This document shows, piece by piece, positions 1 to 5,658 of a stretch of DNA of 7,132 bases. Source of the stretch: a bacterium (lineage in GTDB: Bacteria; UBP18; UBA7526); assembly GCA_030616365.1 (NCBI GenBank), contig JAUWXM010000057.1, positions 1 through 7,132 on the forward strand. The letters are read 5' to 3'. The notes under the pieces were generated by a model. It ran no database searches. It was not told where the DNA came from and was given only the letters and a program-made list of their open reading frames with translations. The first letter of the stretch is position 1. Each line of letters begins with the position of its first letter. Position numbers and translations under genes: made by a program.

Positions 1-32
1 CGGCACCGGTTCAAATCCGGTTGGCGGCACCA
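1..32 (+). tRNA. tRNA, 3' end only (isotype undetermined)
   Basis: The window opens inside a tRNA gene. Bases 5-21 form a perfect T arm (ACCGG stem, 7-base TTCAAAT loop, CCGGT stem). They are followed by a 7-base acceptor 3' strand (22-28, TGGCGGC), discriminator A29 and an encoded CCA (30-32). The missing 5' strand would therefore read GCCGCCA. The anticodon lies outside the window, so the isotype cannot be read; Leu and Thr are possibilities only from the general look of the acceptor. It is followed 69 bases later by tRNA-Val on the same strand and is probably co-transcribed with it. Confidence 0.9.
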
Positions 33-74
33 ACCTACGCCAAGGCTTCGGTTGGCAGGCCAGTAAAAGGGCTT

Positions 75-105
75 GCCCGCCGAAGTCCAGAGGACGAAGG
101 CGGGC
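75..105. repeat. Palindromic element between two tRNAs
   Basis: An interrupted perfect inverted repeat: GCCCGCC (75-81), GAA, GTCC (85-88), AGA loop, GGAC (92-95), GAA, GGCGGGC (99-105). Two symmetric GAA internal loops separate the inner 4-bp and outer 7-bp helices. Its last four bases (102-105) are the first four bases of tRNA-Val, so the element abuts and overlaps the mature 5' end. A second smaller hairpin, GCCAA/TTGGC with an 8-base loop (39-56), lies just upstream, so most of the inter-tRNA spacer is palindromic. It may be a dispersed REP-like or MITE-like repeat or a processing structure; copies elsewhere in the genome cannot be tested here. Confidence 0.6.
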
Positions 106-176
106 GGTTAGTTCAGAGGGAGAACGCCTCCCTTACAAGGAGGAGGTCGCAGGTTCAAGTCCTGCACCGCCCACCA
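102..176 (+). tRNA. tRNA-Val (anticodon TAC)
   Basis: A complete 75-base cloverleaf can be folded by eye. The acceptor stem is GGGCGGT (102-108) with ACCGCCC (166-172). The D stem is GTTC (111-114) with GAAC (122-125). The anticodon stem is CCTCC (127-131) with GGAGG (139-143), closing the loop CTTACAA. The variable loop is AGGTC (144-148). The T arm is GCAGG-TTCAAGT-CCTGC (149-165). Discriminator A173 is followed by encoded CCA at 174-176. The anticodon at 134-136 is TAC, which reads GUA and related valine codons. All stems are fully paired, so the gene looks functional. Confidence 0.97.
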
Positions 177-193
177 TTTCGCTTTAGCGAAAT
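176..193 (+). other. Hairpin immediately after tRNA-Val
   Basis: ATTTCGC (176-182) and GCGAAAT (187-193) form a perfect 7-bp inverted repeat with a TTTA loop, starting on the last base of the tRNA CCA end. There is no T tract after it, so it is not a convincing intrinsic terminator. It could instead be a 3' trailer structure guiding tRNA end processing. The next clear terminator is at 370-402. Confidence 0.45.
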
Positions 194-270
194 GATCTCG
201 CCCTTCGGATCTCGCCCCTCAGGGATCCCGCAGATCCCTTTCGGGATCAAGGGAAAGATCCTCAGGATCT
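194..270. repeat. Cluster of GATC-centred palindromes
   Basis: Seven GATC tetramers start at 194, 208, 224, 233, 245, 257 and 266, spaced 9 to 16 bases apart. GATCTCGCCC occurs twice (194-203 and 208-217). Two clear hairpins follow: GATCCC-TTTC-GGGATC (233-248) and AGATCCT-C-AGGATCT (256-270), the latter an odd-centred palindrome. No convincing reading frame or RNA family is recognised. It fills most of the gap between tRNA-Val and the terminator and may be a remnant of an intergenic repeat element. The remaining bases 271-337 show nothing recognisable. Confidence 0.6.
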
Positions 271-337
271 GGGAGAAAGGAGCAATAACGACTGAGAAAC
301 CTGAAGTATTTTGCTTTAAATATTTGTAGGATAATAG

Positions 338-418
338 ATGGAGGAATTATTTGTGTTACATGAACTATTAAAGCGCAAAGGGATTCTTTGCGCTTTCTTT
401 TTGAGCGAAATGGAATAG
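338..418 (+). CDS. Possible 26-codon leader ORF overlapping a terminator
   Basis: A short ATG ORF (338-340) ends at TAG 416-418, three bases before the ATG of the ATP-grasp gene and in the same frame. It would encode a 26-residue peptide beginning MEELFVLHEL. Its codons run through the whole terminator hairpin at 370-402, an arrangement that in known attenuators lets translation influence hairpin folding. There is no convincing ribosome binding site ahead of it, and no run of one amino acid's codons that would mark a classical biosynthetic attenuator. It may simply be a chance open frame; I give it low weight. Confidence 0.15.
   Translation: MEELFVLHELLKRKGILCAFFLSEME
370..402 (+). terminator. 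Intrinsic (rho-independent) terminator
   Basis: AAAGCGCAAAG (370-380) and CTTTGCGCTTT (386-396) form a perfect 11-bp stem with a 5-base loop, followed by CTTTTT (397-402). The T tract lies on the + strand side only. It would end transcripts coming from the tRNA genes. It sits just 19 bases before the ATG of the next gene, leaving no room for an ordinary promoter downstream, so the following operon may depend on read-through. Confidence 0.85.
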
Positions 419-421
419 GAG

Positions 422-1582
422 ATGGGGAGAGCATTCGTTACTGATGGACAGTGGAGGAAGACCCTCGCGGTAGTTCGTTCCTTAGGAAAGAAGGGAATCG
501 AGGTTACCGTAGGAGAGAATATCAGATTGGCTACCAGCCTCTTCTCTAAATATGCCACTAAAAGAGTAGTCTATCCTTCTCCCGGAACCAAACCAGATGC
601 TTTTATCGATTATTTATTAGACGAGTTGAAACAAGTATCCTATGATGTCCTCTTTCCTATGGAGGAAGAGACTTTGCTTCTTGTGGCAAAGAATCAAAAA
701 AAGATCTCAGAACTCACTTACCTCCTGATCCCTGATTATGAGAAGATCGAGTTTGCCCGGAATAAGAAGAATATTATAAAAAGGGCCCGGGAATTAGACA
801 TTCCTTGTCCCAAGACCTGGTTTATTGAAGACATTAATGAAGTGGAAAAGATTGCCGGAGAGATTCAATATCCAGCAGTAATCAAGCCTCAGGTGAGTTT
901 CGGCTCCTATGGGATTAAACGAGCAGGAAATAAAGAGGAATTAATTTCAAAATATAAAGAGGTCCACAAGATTTATCCTCTTCCCTTAATTCAGGAATCC
1001 ATTCCCCGGAAAGGGGAGGCCTTTGGAGTAAGTGCTCTCTTCAATAGGGATTCAGAACTGCGGGCGGTCTTTGTTCATAAGAGATTAAGAGAGTATCCAG
1101 TCACTGGAGGCCCGAGCACCTTAAGAGAGAGCGTAAGGAATCTCAAGGTTCAAGAATTAGGATTGAGATTATTGAAGGCTCTAAATTGGGTAGGAGTGGC
1201 CATGGTGGAGTTTAAAGTAAACCCTAGAGATGGAAAGCCGAAACTGATGGAGGTCAATCCCCGGTTCTGGGGCTCATTACAACTTGCTATTCTATCTGGA
1301 GTAGATTTTCCCTATCTCATCTATCGGATGGCAAAGGAAGGGGATATCGAGCCCGTCCTTGATTATAAAATAGGAGTGAGGTGCAGGTGGATGTTTCCGG
1401 GAGATTTTCTTCATTTCTTCTCCAATCTGAGAAGGTTCAGATGGACTCCTAGCTTCTTTAACTTCAGAACAAACTATGATATATTATCCTTAGAAGACCC
1501 TGGTCCCACTTTAGGCCGCGCACTTTCTGTCTATAGCCTCCTCTCCCAGAAAGAGATAAGGAGACTACTCTTCAGGAGATAA
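422..1582 (+). CDS. ATP-grasp superfamily ligase (COG3919-like)
   Basis: A 386-residue ATP-grasp enzyme of the 'predicted ATP-dependent carboligase' type, expected to activate a carboxylate as acyl-phosphate and join it to an amine or similar acceptor in the cytosol. Residues 1-110 form the N-terminal Rossmann-like part (TDG near 7-9, RSLGKKGIEV at 19-28). The ATP-grasp fold follows: IKP with K155, the small glycine-rich loop GSYG (161-164), the hinge-side QES (191-193), then VEF (E263) and MEVNPRFWGS (276-285), whose E277 and N279 are the expected Mg-ATP ligands. Residues 316-386 form a C-terminal extension typical of this group. No signal peptide or clear membrane helix is seen. ATG 422 is the only sensible start because an in-frame TAG lies at 416-418; the GGAG at 418-421 touches the ATG, so the ribosome site is poor. 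The substrate is unknown. The gene is one base from the deacetylase gene downstream, pointing to a shared role in surface glycan or conjugate synthesis. Confidence 0.85.
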   Translation: MGRAFVTDGQWRKTLAVVRSLGKKGIEVTVGENIRLATSLFSKYATKRVVYPSPGTKPDAFIDYLLDELKQVSYDVLFPMEEETLLLVAKNQKKISELTYLLIPDYEKIEFARNKKNIIKRARELDIPCPKTWFIEDINEVEKIAGEIQYPAVIKPQVSFGSYGIKRAGNKEELISKYKEVHKIYPLPLIQESIPRKGEAFGVSALFNRDSELRAVFVHKRLREYPVTGGPSTLRESVRNLKVQELGLRLLKALNWVGVAMVEFKVNPRDGKPKLMEVNPRFWGSLQLAILSGVDFPYLIYRMAKEGDIEPVLDYKIGVRCRWMFPGDFLHFFSNLRRFRWTPSFFNFRTNYDILSLEDPGPTLGRALSVYSLLSQKEIRRLLFRR

Positions 1583-1583
1583 A

Positions 1584-2402
1584 ATGCTTAATGCTTTGAC
1601 GGTTGATGTTGAGGATTGGTACCATATCTGTGGAATGGAAGATATCTTCCCCCCTTCTAAATGGGACAAATACCAGGACCGGGTCTTAATCGGTTTAGAA
1701 AAACTATTAGATATCCTGAGAGAAAGGAAAGTAAAAACTACCTTCTTTATTTTGGGATATGTGGCCCAGAGGAATTCCCAGATTGTAAAGTTGATAAAGA
1801 AAGACGGCCATGAGATCGCCACCCATGGATATGGCCATATCCCGGTCTACAGGCAGACAAAGGAAGAGTTTAGAAAGGACTTAAGAAAATCAATAAAAAT
1901 CATTGAGAAAATAAGTAAGAGTAAGATTATTGGTTATCGGGCACCGGAGTGGTCGATAAGGAAGGATACCTACTGGGCCTTTAATATCTTAAAAGAGGAA
2001 GGCCTGAAGTACGATTCCAGTATTCTTAAAGTAAGACTCATCGGTGAGCCGACGGTCAATAGATATCCCCATAAGGTCAAGACAAAGAATGGAGAGATAT
2101 CTGAGTTTCCTCCTACCATTATGAGGACCTTTATGGGGAATATGCCCATCGCCACTGGTTGGGGATTGAGGTTTGGGATCTGGTGGGATATTAAGAGAAC
2201 AGTCAGGAATCTGAATAAAGAGGGAATACCAGCCCTATTCTGCATCCATCCCTGGGAGTTCGATCTGGAGCATCCCAGAGTGAGACTTCCCTTCTGGAGG
2301 AACTTCGTCCACTATACAAAAATAAGGAGCACCTCGTATAAATTGCACAAATTATTAGAAGAGTTTGAATTTGGACCAATAAGAGAAGTCCTAGAAATAT
2401 AG
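1584..2402 (+). CDS. Polysaccharide deacetylase, PEP-CTERM-locus-like
   Basis: A 272-residue NodB-homology (carbohydrate esterase 4) protein, expected to remove N- or O-acetyl groups from a polysaccharide using a bound metal. Motif 1 is TVDVEDW (6-12, acidic D8, E10 and D11). Motif 2 is THGYGH (80-85), giving the metal-ligand pair H81-x3-H85. Motif 3 is GYRAPEWS (117-124, R119). The late histidine motif is IHPWEF (221-226, H222). The VEDW form of motif 1, the HPWE motif and the length match the subfamily found with exosortase/PEP-CTERM exopolysaccharide loci (TIGR03006 type). No signal peptide is visible, as is common in that subfamily. ATG 1584 follows the upstream TAA (1580-1582) by one base, with AGGAG at 1574-1578 inside the upstream gene, so translation is probably coupled. 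No exosortase gene or PEP-CTERM protein is in the window. The stop codon is the first element of a heptamer repeat array. Confidence 0.88.
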   Translation: MLNALTVDVEDWYHICGMEDIFPPSKWDKYQDRVLIGLEKLLDILRERKVKTTFFILGYVAQRNSQIVKLIKKDGHEIATHGYGHIPVYRQTKEEFRKDLRKSIKIIEKISKSKIIGYRAPEWSIRKDTYWAFNILKEEGLKYDSSILKVRLIGEPTVNRYPHKVKTKNGEISEFPPTIMRTFMGNMPIATGWGLRFGIWWDIKRTVRNLNKEGIPALFCIHPWEFDLEHPRVRLPFWRNFVHYTKIRSTSYKLHKLLEEFEFGPIREVLEI

Positions 2403-2462
2403 CTACAAGCTACAGGCTATAGGCTACAAAAGGCTTGAGACTTATGGCTTGAGGCTTGAAGC
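2400..2462. repeat. Degenerate heptamer tandem array 1
   Basis: Starting on the deacetylase stop codon, the sequence reads as 7-base units in register: TAGCTAC (2400-2406), AAGCTAC, AGGCTAT, AGGCTAC (to 2427), then a 3-base slip AAA, then AGGCTTG (2431-2437), AGACTTA, TGGCTTG, AGGCTTG (to 2458) and a partial AAGC. The consensus is roughly A-R-G-C-T-W-S, with the second block shifted to a CTTG ending. It resembles in style the heptanucleotide STRR repeats known from heterocystous cyanobacteria, but the sequence differs. It fills nearly the whole spacer and leaves no room for an obvious promoter before the next gene. Confidence 0.8.
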
Positions 2463-2463
2463 A

Positions 2464-2486
2464 GCGACCGAAGGGAGCTTTAAGTG
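2464..2486 (+). promoter_or_regulatory. Ribosome binding region and GTG start, shared leader copy 1
   Basis: GCGACC (2464-2469) is followed by GAAGGGAGCTT, with GGGAG at 2473-2477 and a GTG start at 2484, a spacing of 6 bases. Almost the same leader (GCGACC then AAAGGGAGCT) precedes the paralogous gene starting at 5656. The site decides the GTG start; the internal ATG at 2505 lies inside the conserved TFPHMG motif and has no such site. Confidence 0.7.
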
Positions 2487-3590
2487 AAAGTGACTTTTCC
2501 CCATATGGGGAGGATGGATATTTTTATTAAGGGAATGGTTAAAGCCTTGGGCATGGAGATCGTAGTTCCTCCCACAAACTCCAAGAAGGCCCTGGACTTA
2601 GGGGTGAAGTATGCCCCGGAGTTCGTCTGTCTGCCCTTTAAGTTAATGCTTGGGAATCTGATAGAAGCTTTTGAGAGAGGGGCAGATACCGTTATCATGG
2701 TAAGCGATAGAGGCCCTTGCCGTTTAGGATTATATGGCTTACCTATGCAGATTATACTAAAGAACTTGGGCTATAAGGCCAACTGGCTCATTCTGAATAC
2801 TCCTCATGCCTTGCATGGTCTCTTTCAGTTGGGGATAGATAAAGATGTTGTCAAATATCGGGATAAATTGACCTTTATGGATGGATTGCTCGCCTTCCAC
2901 TTTGGCTGGAAGAAAATGCTTGCTATAGAGGAGATCGAGAGGTTTTCTTTAAAGATTAGACCCTATGAAATAAATAAGAGAGATACCACAAAGATTTTAT
3001 ACCAAGGAATGAAGGCTATTGAGAATGCCGATAATCTATACGATCTTAAGAAAGCAAAGAATGGAGTAATAAAAGATTTAAGGAATATCCCGCAGGATAG
3101 AAATAGAAGGCCACTAAAGATAGCTATCGCGGGAGAGATCTTCGTAGTCCTGGACTCCTTTGCTAACCTGGATATTGAGAAGAAATTAGGGGAACTGGGC
3201 TGTGAAGTGGATAGAACCATCTGGTTCTCTACCCATATCCTTCATCATTTGGGACTGGATAAGTTCATGAGAAGGAGCAAAAGGAGAGCCATCCAGGCAG
3301 CAAGACCCTATCTTAAATATCCCATTGGTGCGGAGTGCAACGCTACGGTGGGATACGCCGCCCTCTACGCCAAAGAGGGATACGATGGCTTTGTCCATCT
3401 CATGCCCTTTACCTGTATGCCGGAGTTTGTGGCCGGTGGGGTCTTGACCCGGGTGAGCAAGGACTATGGCATTCCCGTATTTACTGTGGAACTTGAGGAA
3501 CATTCCTCCCAGACCCATCTCATGACCAGATTGGAGGCCTTCGTCGACCTTCTCCATAGAAAAAGGGCGAAGAAAAGAGTTAACAGTTAA
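2484..3590 (+). CDS. COG3581-like dehydratase/activase-associated protein, copy 1
   Basis: A 368-residue protein matching the 'CoA-substrate-specific enzyme activase-related' family (COG3581 type), related to iron-sulfur 2-hydroxyacyl-CoA dehydratase components but without an assigned reaction. Features seen: N-terminal FPHMG (5-9); PEFVCLPFK (45-53, C49); GNLIEA (57-62); RGPCR (76-80, C79); PQDRNRRPLKIAIAGE (203-218), which opens a second domain; GC at 239-240; GAEC (282-285); FTCMPE (309-314, C311); and a C-terminal TRLEAFVDLL (348-357). Five cysteines (49, 79, 240, 285, 311) align with the paralogue at 5656-6747 and are candidate cluster ligands. The GTG start is supported by GGGAG 6 bases away and by the paralogue's matching N-terminus. 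The last three codons before the stop (VNS) come from the GTTAAC heptamer array. It is likely co-transcribed with the activase gene downstream and probably partners with it; the substrate is unknown. Confidence 0.8.
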   Translation: MKVTFPHMGRMDIFIKGMVKALGMEIVVPPTNSKKALDLGVKYAPEFVCLPFKLMLGNLIEAFERGADTVIMVSDRGPCRLGLYGLPMQIILKNLGYKANWLILNTPHALHGLFQLGIDKDVVKYRDKLTFMDGLLAFHFGWKKMLAIEEIERFSLKIRPYEINKRDTTKILYQGMKAIENADNLYDLKKAKNGVIKDLRNIPQDRNRRPLKIAIAGEIFVVLDSFANLDIEKKLGELGCEVDRTIWFSTHILHHLGLDKFMRRSKRRAIQAARPYLKYPIGAECNATVGYAALYAKEGYDGFVHLMPFTCMPEFVAGGVLTRVSKDYGIPVFTVELEEHSSQTHLMTRLEAFVDLLHRKRAKKRVNS

Positions 3591-3606
3591 CGGTTAACGG
3601 TAAACG
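3579..3606. repeat. Heptamer tandem array 2 (GTTAACR)
   Basis: Four contiguous 7-base units: GTTAACA (3579-3585), GTTAACG (3586-3592), GTTAACG (3593-3599) and GTAAACG (3600-3606). The array spans the stop codon of the upstream gene (TAA 3588-3590) and supplies its last three sense codons. Each unit contains the palindrome GTTAAC. It ends 13 bases before the strong ribosome site of the activase gene. Confidence 0.9.
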
Positions 3607-3631
3607 ATACCACCATACTGGAGGTAAAAAA

Positions 3632-4591
3632 ATGGATACCTATTTAGGGGTCGATGTTGGATCAATAAGTACCAATTTAGCAGTCATCGATGAGAAGAAA
3701 AAAGTTTTGGCCTGGGAGTATCTCTTGACTGGGGGAAGGCCAATTGAAGCGGTTCAGAGGGGCCTGAGAGAGATGGAGAAGAAGCTGGCAAAGGAACTCA
3801 AGATAAAGGGAGTGGGCTCTACGGGAAGCGCCCGACACTTGACAGGGATATTGGTAGGGGCAGATACGGTGAAAAGCGAGATCATCGCCCATGCTGTGGG
3901 TGCCTCCCAGCTCATCCCGGAGGTTAAGACTGTCTTTGAGATCGGAGGGCAAGATTCAAAGATCATCATTGTCCGGGATGGGGTGGTGGTGGACTTTGCC
4001 ATGAATACCATCTGTGCTGCAGGCACTGGCTCCTTCTTAGACCATCAAGCCCAGAGACTGGGAGTACTAATAGAGGAGTTCGGGGATTTAGCTCTTAAGG
4101 CAGAGGCCCCTACCAGGATAGCGGGCAGGTGCACGGTATTTGCCGAGTCGGATATGATCCATAAACAACAGACCGGCCATACCACAGAGAATATCGTGGC
4201 TGGCTTATGCCAAGCCCTGGTGAGAAACTATCTTAATAATGTGGGGAAGGGGAAGGAAATTTTGCCTCCTATTGTCTTCCAGGGAGGGGTAGCAGCAAAT
4301 AAGGGGATGAAGGCTGCCTTTGAAGAAGAGTTAGGATATGAAGTCATCGTCCCAGAATATTACCATGTCATGGGTGCCATCGGTGCTGCTATACTTGCCC
4401 AGGAGACGATAGTTCAGACAAAGAAGACAAGATTCAAGGGCTTTGAGGTGAGTGAGGTAGATTATAAGACCCGTTCCTTCGAATGTACTGGCTGCCCCAA
4501 TTTATGTGAGGTGATCGAGGTCTTGATGGATAGAGAGGTAATATCGAGATGGGGGGATCGGTGTGGGAAGTGGGAGGTCCTGGAGAAGTAA
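3632..4591 (+). CDS. BadF/BadG/BcrA/BcrD (HgdC-type) ATPase activase with Cys4 tail
   Basis: A 319-residue ASKHA-fold activase of the 2-hydroxyacyl-CoA dehydratase/benzoyl-CoA reductase type (TIGR00241-like). Such proteins are homodimers bridging one [4Fe-4S] cluster and use ATP to push an electron at very low potential into a partner enzyme. Seen here: phosphate-1 motif GVDVGS (6-11); GSTGSAR (62-68); phosphate-2 region EIGGQDSK (103-110); NTICAAGTGSF (125-135, C128) and AGRCTVFAESD (164-174, C167), the two cluster cysteines; adenosine motif GGVAANKG (218-225); MGAIGAA (247-253). Beyond about residue 265 a tail carries C285-x2-C288-x3-C292 and C311, a possible extra metal site; a similar segment links the activase and DUF2229 parts in large fused homologues. 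ATG 3632 has an excellent GGAGGT (3620-3625) 6 bases away, the strongest site in the cluster. The TAA is three bases before the next gene. It is the only activase here and presumably serves all neighbours. Confidence 0.93.
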   Translation: MDTYLGVDVGSISTNLAVIDEKKKVLAWEYLLTGGRPIEAVQRGLREMEKKLAKELKIKGVGSTGSARHLTGILVGADTVKSEIIAHAVGASQLIPEVKTVFEIGGQDSKIIIVRDGVVVDFAMNTICAAGTGSFLDHQAQRLGVLIEEFGDLALKAEAPTRIAGRCTVFAESDMIHKQQTGHTTENIVAGLCQALVRNYLNNVGKGKEILPPIVFQGGVAANKGMKAAFEEELGYEVIVPEYYHVMGAIGAAILAQETIVQTKKTRFKGFEVSEVDYKTRSFECTGCPNLCEVIEVLMDREVISRWGDRCGKWEVLEK

Positions 4592-4594
4592 GAG

Positions 4595-5635
4595 ATGGCT
4601 ATCAAAGTAGGTATTCCCAGAGCATTACTTTATTATCGTCTCTATCCTCTTTGGAAGACATTCTTCAATTCTTTAGGGATAGAGGTGGTAGTTTCGGGTA
4701 AGACTACTAAGAAATTGTTAAAAGAGGGCCTGAAGTATGCGCCGGATGAGACCTGCCTATCAATTAAAGTGGCTTTTGGCCATGTGCAAGACCTAATGGA
4801 CAAGGTAGACTATCTCTTTCTACCGAGATTGGTGAGCCTGGAGAGAGGAACCTACATCTGTCCCAAGTTCATCGGCTTTCCGGATATGATAAGGAGCGCT
4901 TTTGATAACCTCCCTCCCTTGATTGATACCTCCTTTAACCTGAGGAAAAGACCAAGCAATCTATTTTTTCCTATGTATCGGATAGGAAGAGTCTTTAAGA
5001 AATCTTTTCTTACTATTCATGAGGCATATAAGAGGGCTTTAGAGGAGGAATCTAAGTTCCTATCGTCACTTCGAAAAGGGATCCTGCTTCCTGAGATCCT
5101 TTATAGTTGGGAACAGAAAAGAGCTCTTAGACCATCCAATCCCAAAGGAAATCTCTGTATCGCTTTAGTTGGCCATCCCTATAACCTCTACGATTCCTTT
5201 ATCAATCTCGACATTATTAAGAAATTAAAGGACCTGGGAGCAAGAGTAATTACCCCGGAGATGGTAGAGCCCCTTGAAATTAAGAAAGAGACAGATAAGA
5301 TCCCCCAGGAGGTCTACTGGAGCCTGGGAAGAGAGATCGTAGGAGCCAGTTTTTATCTCTTGAAATCGAAGTCCATAGACGGCTTGATTCACCTGGGCTC
5401 CTTTGGCTGTGGCCCGGACTCCTTCCTAAGGGAACTAATAGCTGATAGGGCAAGAAAGCATCCAGAGATCGCCTATCTCTCCCTCATCCTTGATGAGCAT
5501 ACGGGAGAGGCAGGAGTAGTCACCAGATTAGAGGCCTTTATAGACTTAATAGAGAGACGAAAGATGGCAGGTCGCAAGTCGCAGGTCGCAGGTCGTCACT
5601 TACAAAGCGATAAGCGACAAGCGATAAGCCATTAG
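4595..5635 (+). CDS. DUF2229/COG3580-like iron-sulfur protein, copy 1
   Basis: A 346-residue member of the DUF2229 (COG3580-type) family, related to the activase-linked dehydratase/reductase proteins; the exact reaction is unknown. Seen: VGIPRALLYY (5-14); YPLWKTFF (17-24); DETCLSIK (51-58, C54); FGHV (61-64); VDYLFLPR (71-78); TYICPKF (86-92, C89); ALVGHPYNLYD (190-200), the start of a second domain; SFGCGPDS (269-276, C272); LDEHTGEAG (299-307); TRLEAFIDLIERR (310-322). C54, C89 and C272 are likely cluster ligands. The gene starts three bases after the activase stop, with GGAG at 4582-4585 inside the activase gene, so translation is probably coupled and the two may act as a pair. The natural family C-terminus is near residue 323; residues from about 324 on are encoded by heptamer repeats. 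Genes with this order are often fused into one very large protein elsewhere. Confidence 0.85.
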   Translation: MAIKVGIPRALLYYRLYPLWKTFFNSLGIEVVVSGKTTKKLLKEGLKYAPDETCLSIKVAFGHVQDLMDKVDYLFLPRLVSLERGTYICPKFIGFPDMIRSAFDNLPPLIDTSFNLRKRPSNLFFPMYRIGRVFKKSFLTIHEAYKRALEEESKFLSSLRKGILLPEILYSWEQKRALRPSNPKGNLCIALVGHPYNLYDSFINLDIIKKLKDLGARVITPEMVEPLEIKKETDKIPQEVYWSLGREIVGASFYLLKSKSIDGLIHLGSFGCGPDSFLRELIADRARKHPEIAYLSLILDEHTGEAGVVTRLEAFIDLIERRKMAGRKSQVAGRHLQSDKRQAISH

Positions 5636-5637
5636 CG
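5570..5637. repeat. Heptamer tandem array 3, two repeat types
   Basis: Two adjacent 7-base arrays. The first is GGTCGCA (5570-5576), AGTCGCA, GGTCGCA and GGTCGTC (to 5597). After an 8-base join, the second is AGCGATA (5606-5612), AGCGACA, AGCGATA, AGCCATT (to 5633) and a partial AGCG. All but the last two bases lie inside the reading frame of the DUF2229 gene, whose stop TAG is at 5633-5635. Because 7 is not a multiple of 3, each repeat is read in a different frame, giving a tail with no periodic protein sequence. Confidence 0.9.
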
Positions 5638-5658
5638 CGACCAAAGGGAGCTATTTTG
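5637..5658 (+). promoter_or_regulatory. Ribosome binding region and TTG start, shared leader copy 2
   Basis: GCGACC (5637-5642) then AAAGGGAGCT, with GGGAG at 5646-5650 and a TTG start at 5656, a spacing of 5 bases. It matches the leader before the paralogous gene at 2484. TTG is chosen because it puts KPTFPHMG in line with KVTFPHMG of the paralogue. Confidence 0.7.

Noticed and set aside
102..193. Integration (att) site of a mobile element at the tRNA 3' end
   Set aside because: No integrase gene or direct repeat of the tRNA 3' end was seen in the window.
21..329. A 102-codon open frame on the + strand across the tRNA region
   Set aside because: It runs through a complete tRNA-Val and the palindromic blocks, has no ribosome site and shows no recognisable protein features.
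311..335. Possible promoter, TTGCTT (311-316) and GATAAT (330-335)
   Set aside because: The spacing is only 13 bases, well short of the usual 16-18, so the pair is not convincing although the -10-like hexamer alone might be used.
3186..3557. A 123-codon open frame on the - strand
   Set aside because: It lies wholly inside the well-supported COG3581-like gene on the + strand and has no family resemblance or ribosome site of note. The other minus-strand frames are rejected for the same reason.
2400..5637. CRISPR array from the short repeats
   Set aside because: Units of 7 bases are directly abutting with no spacers, unlike the 23-47 base repeats and unique spacers of CRISPR.
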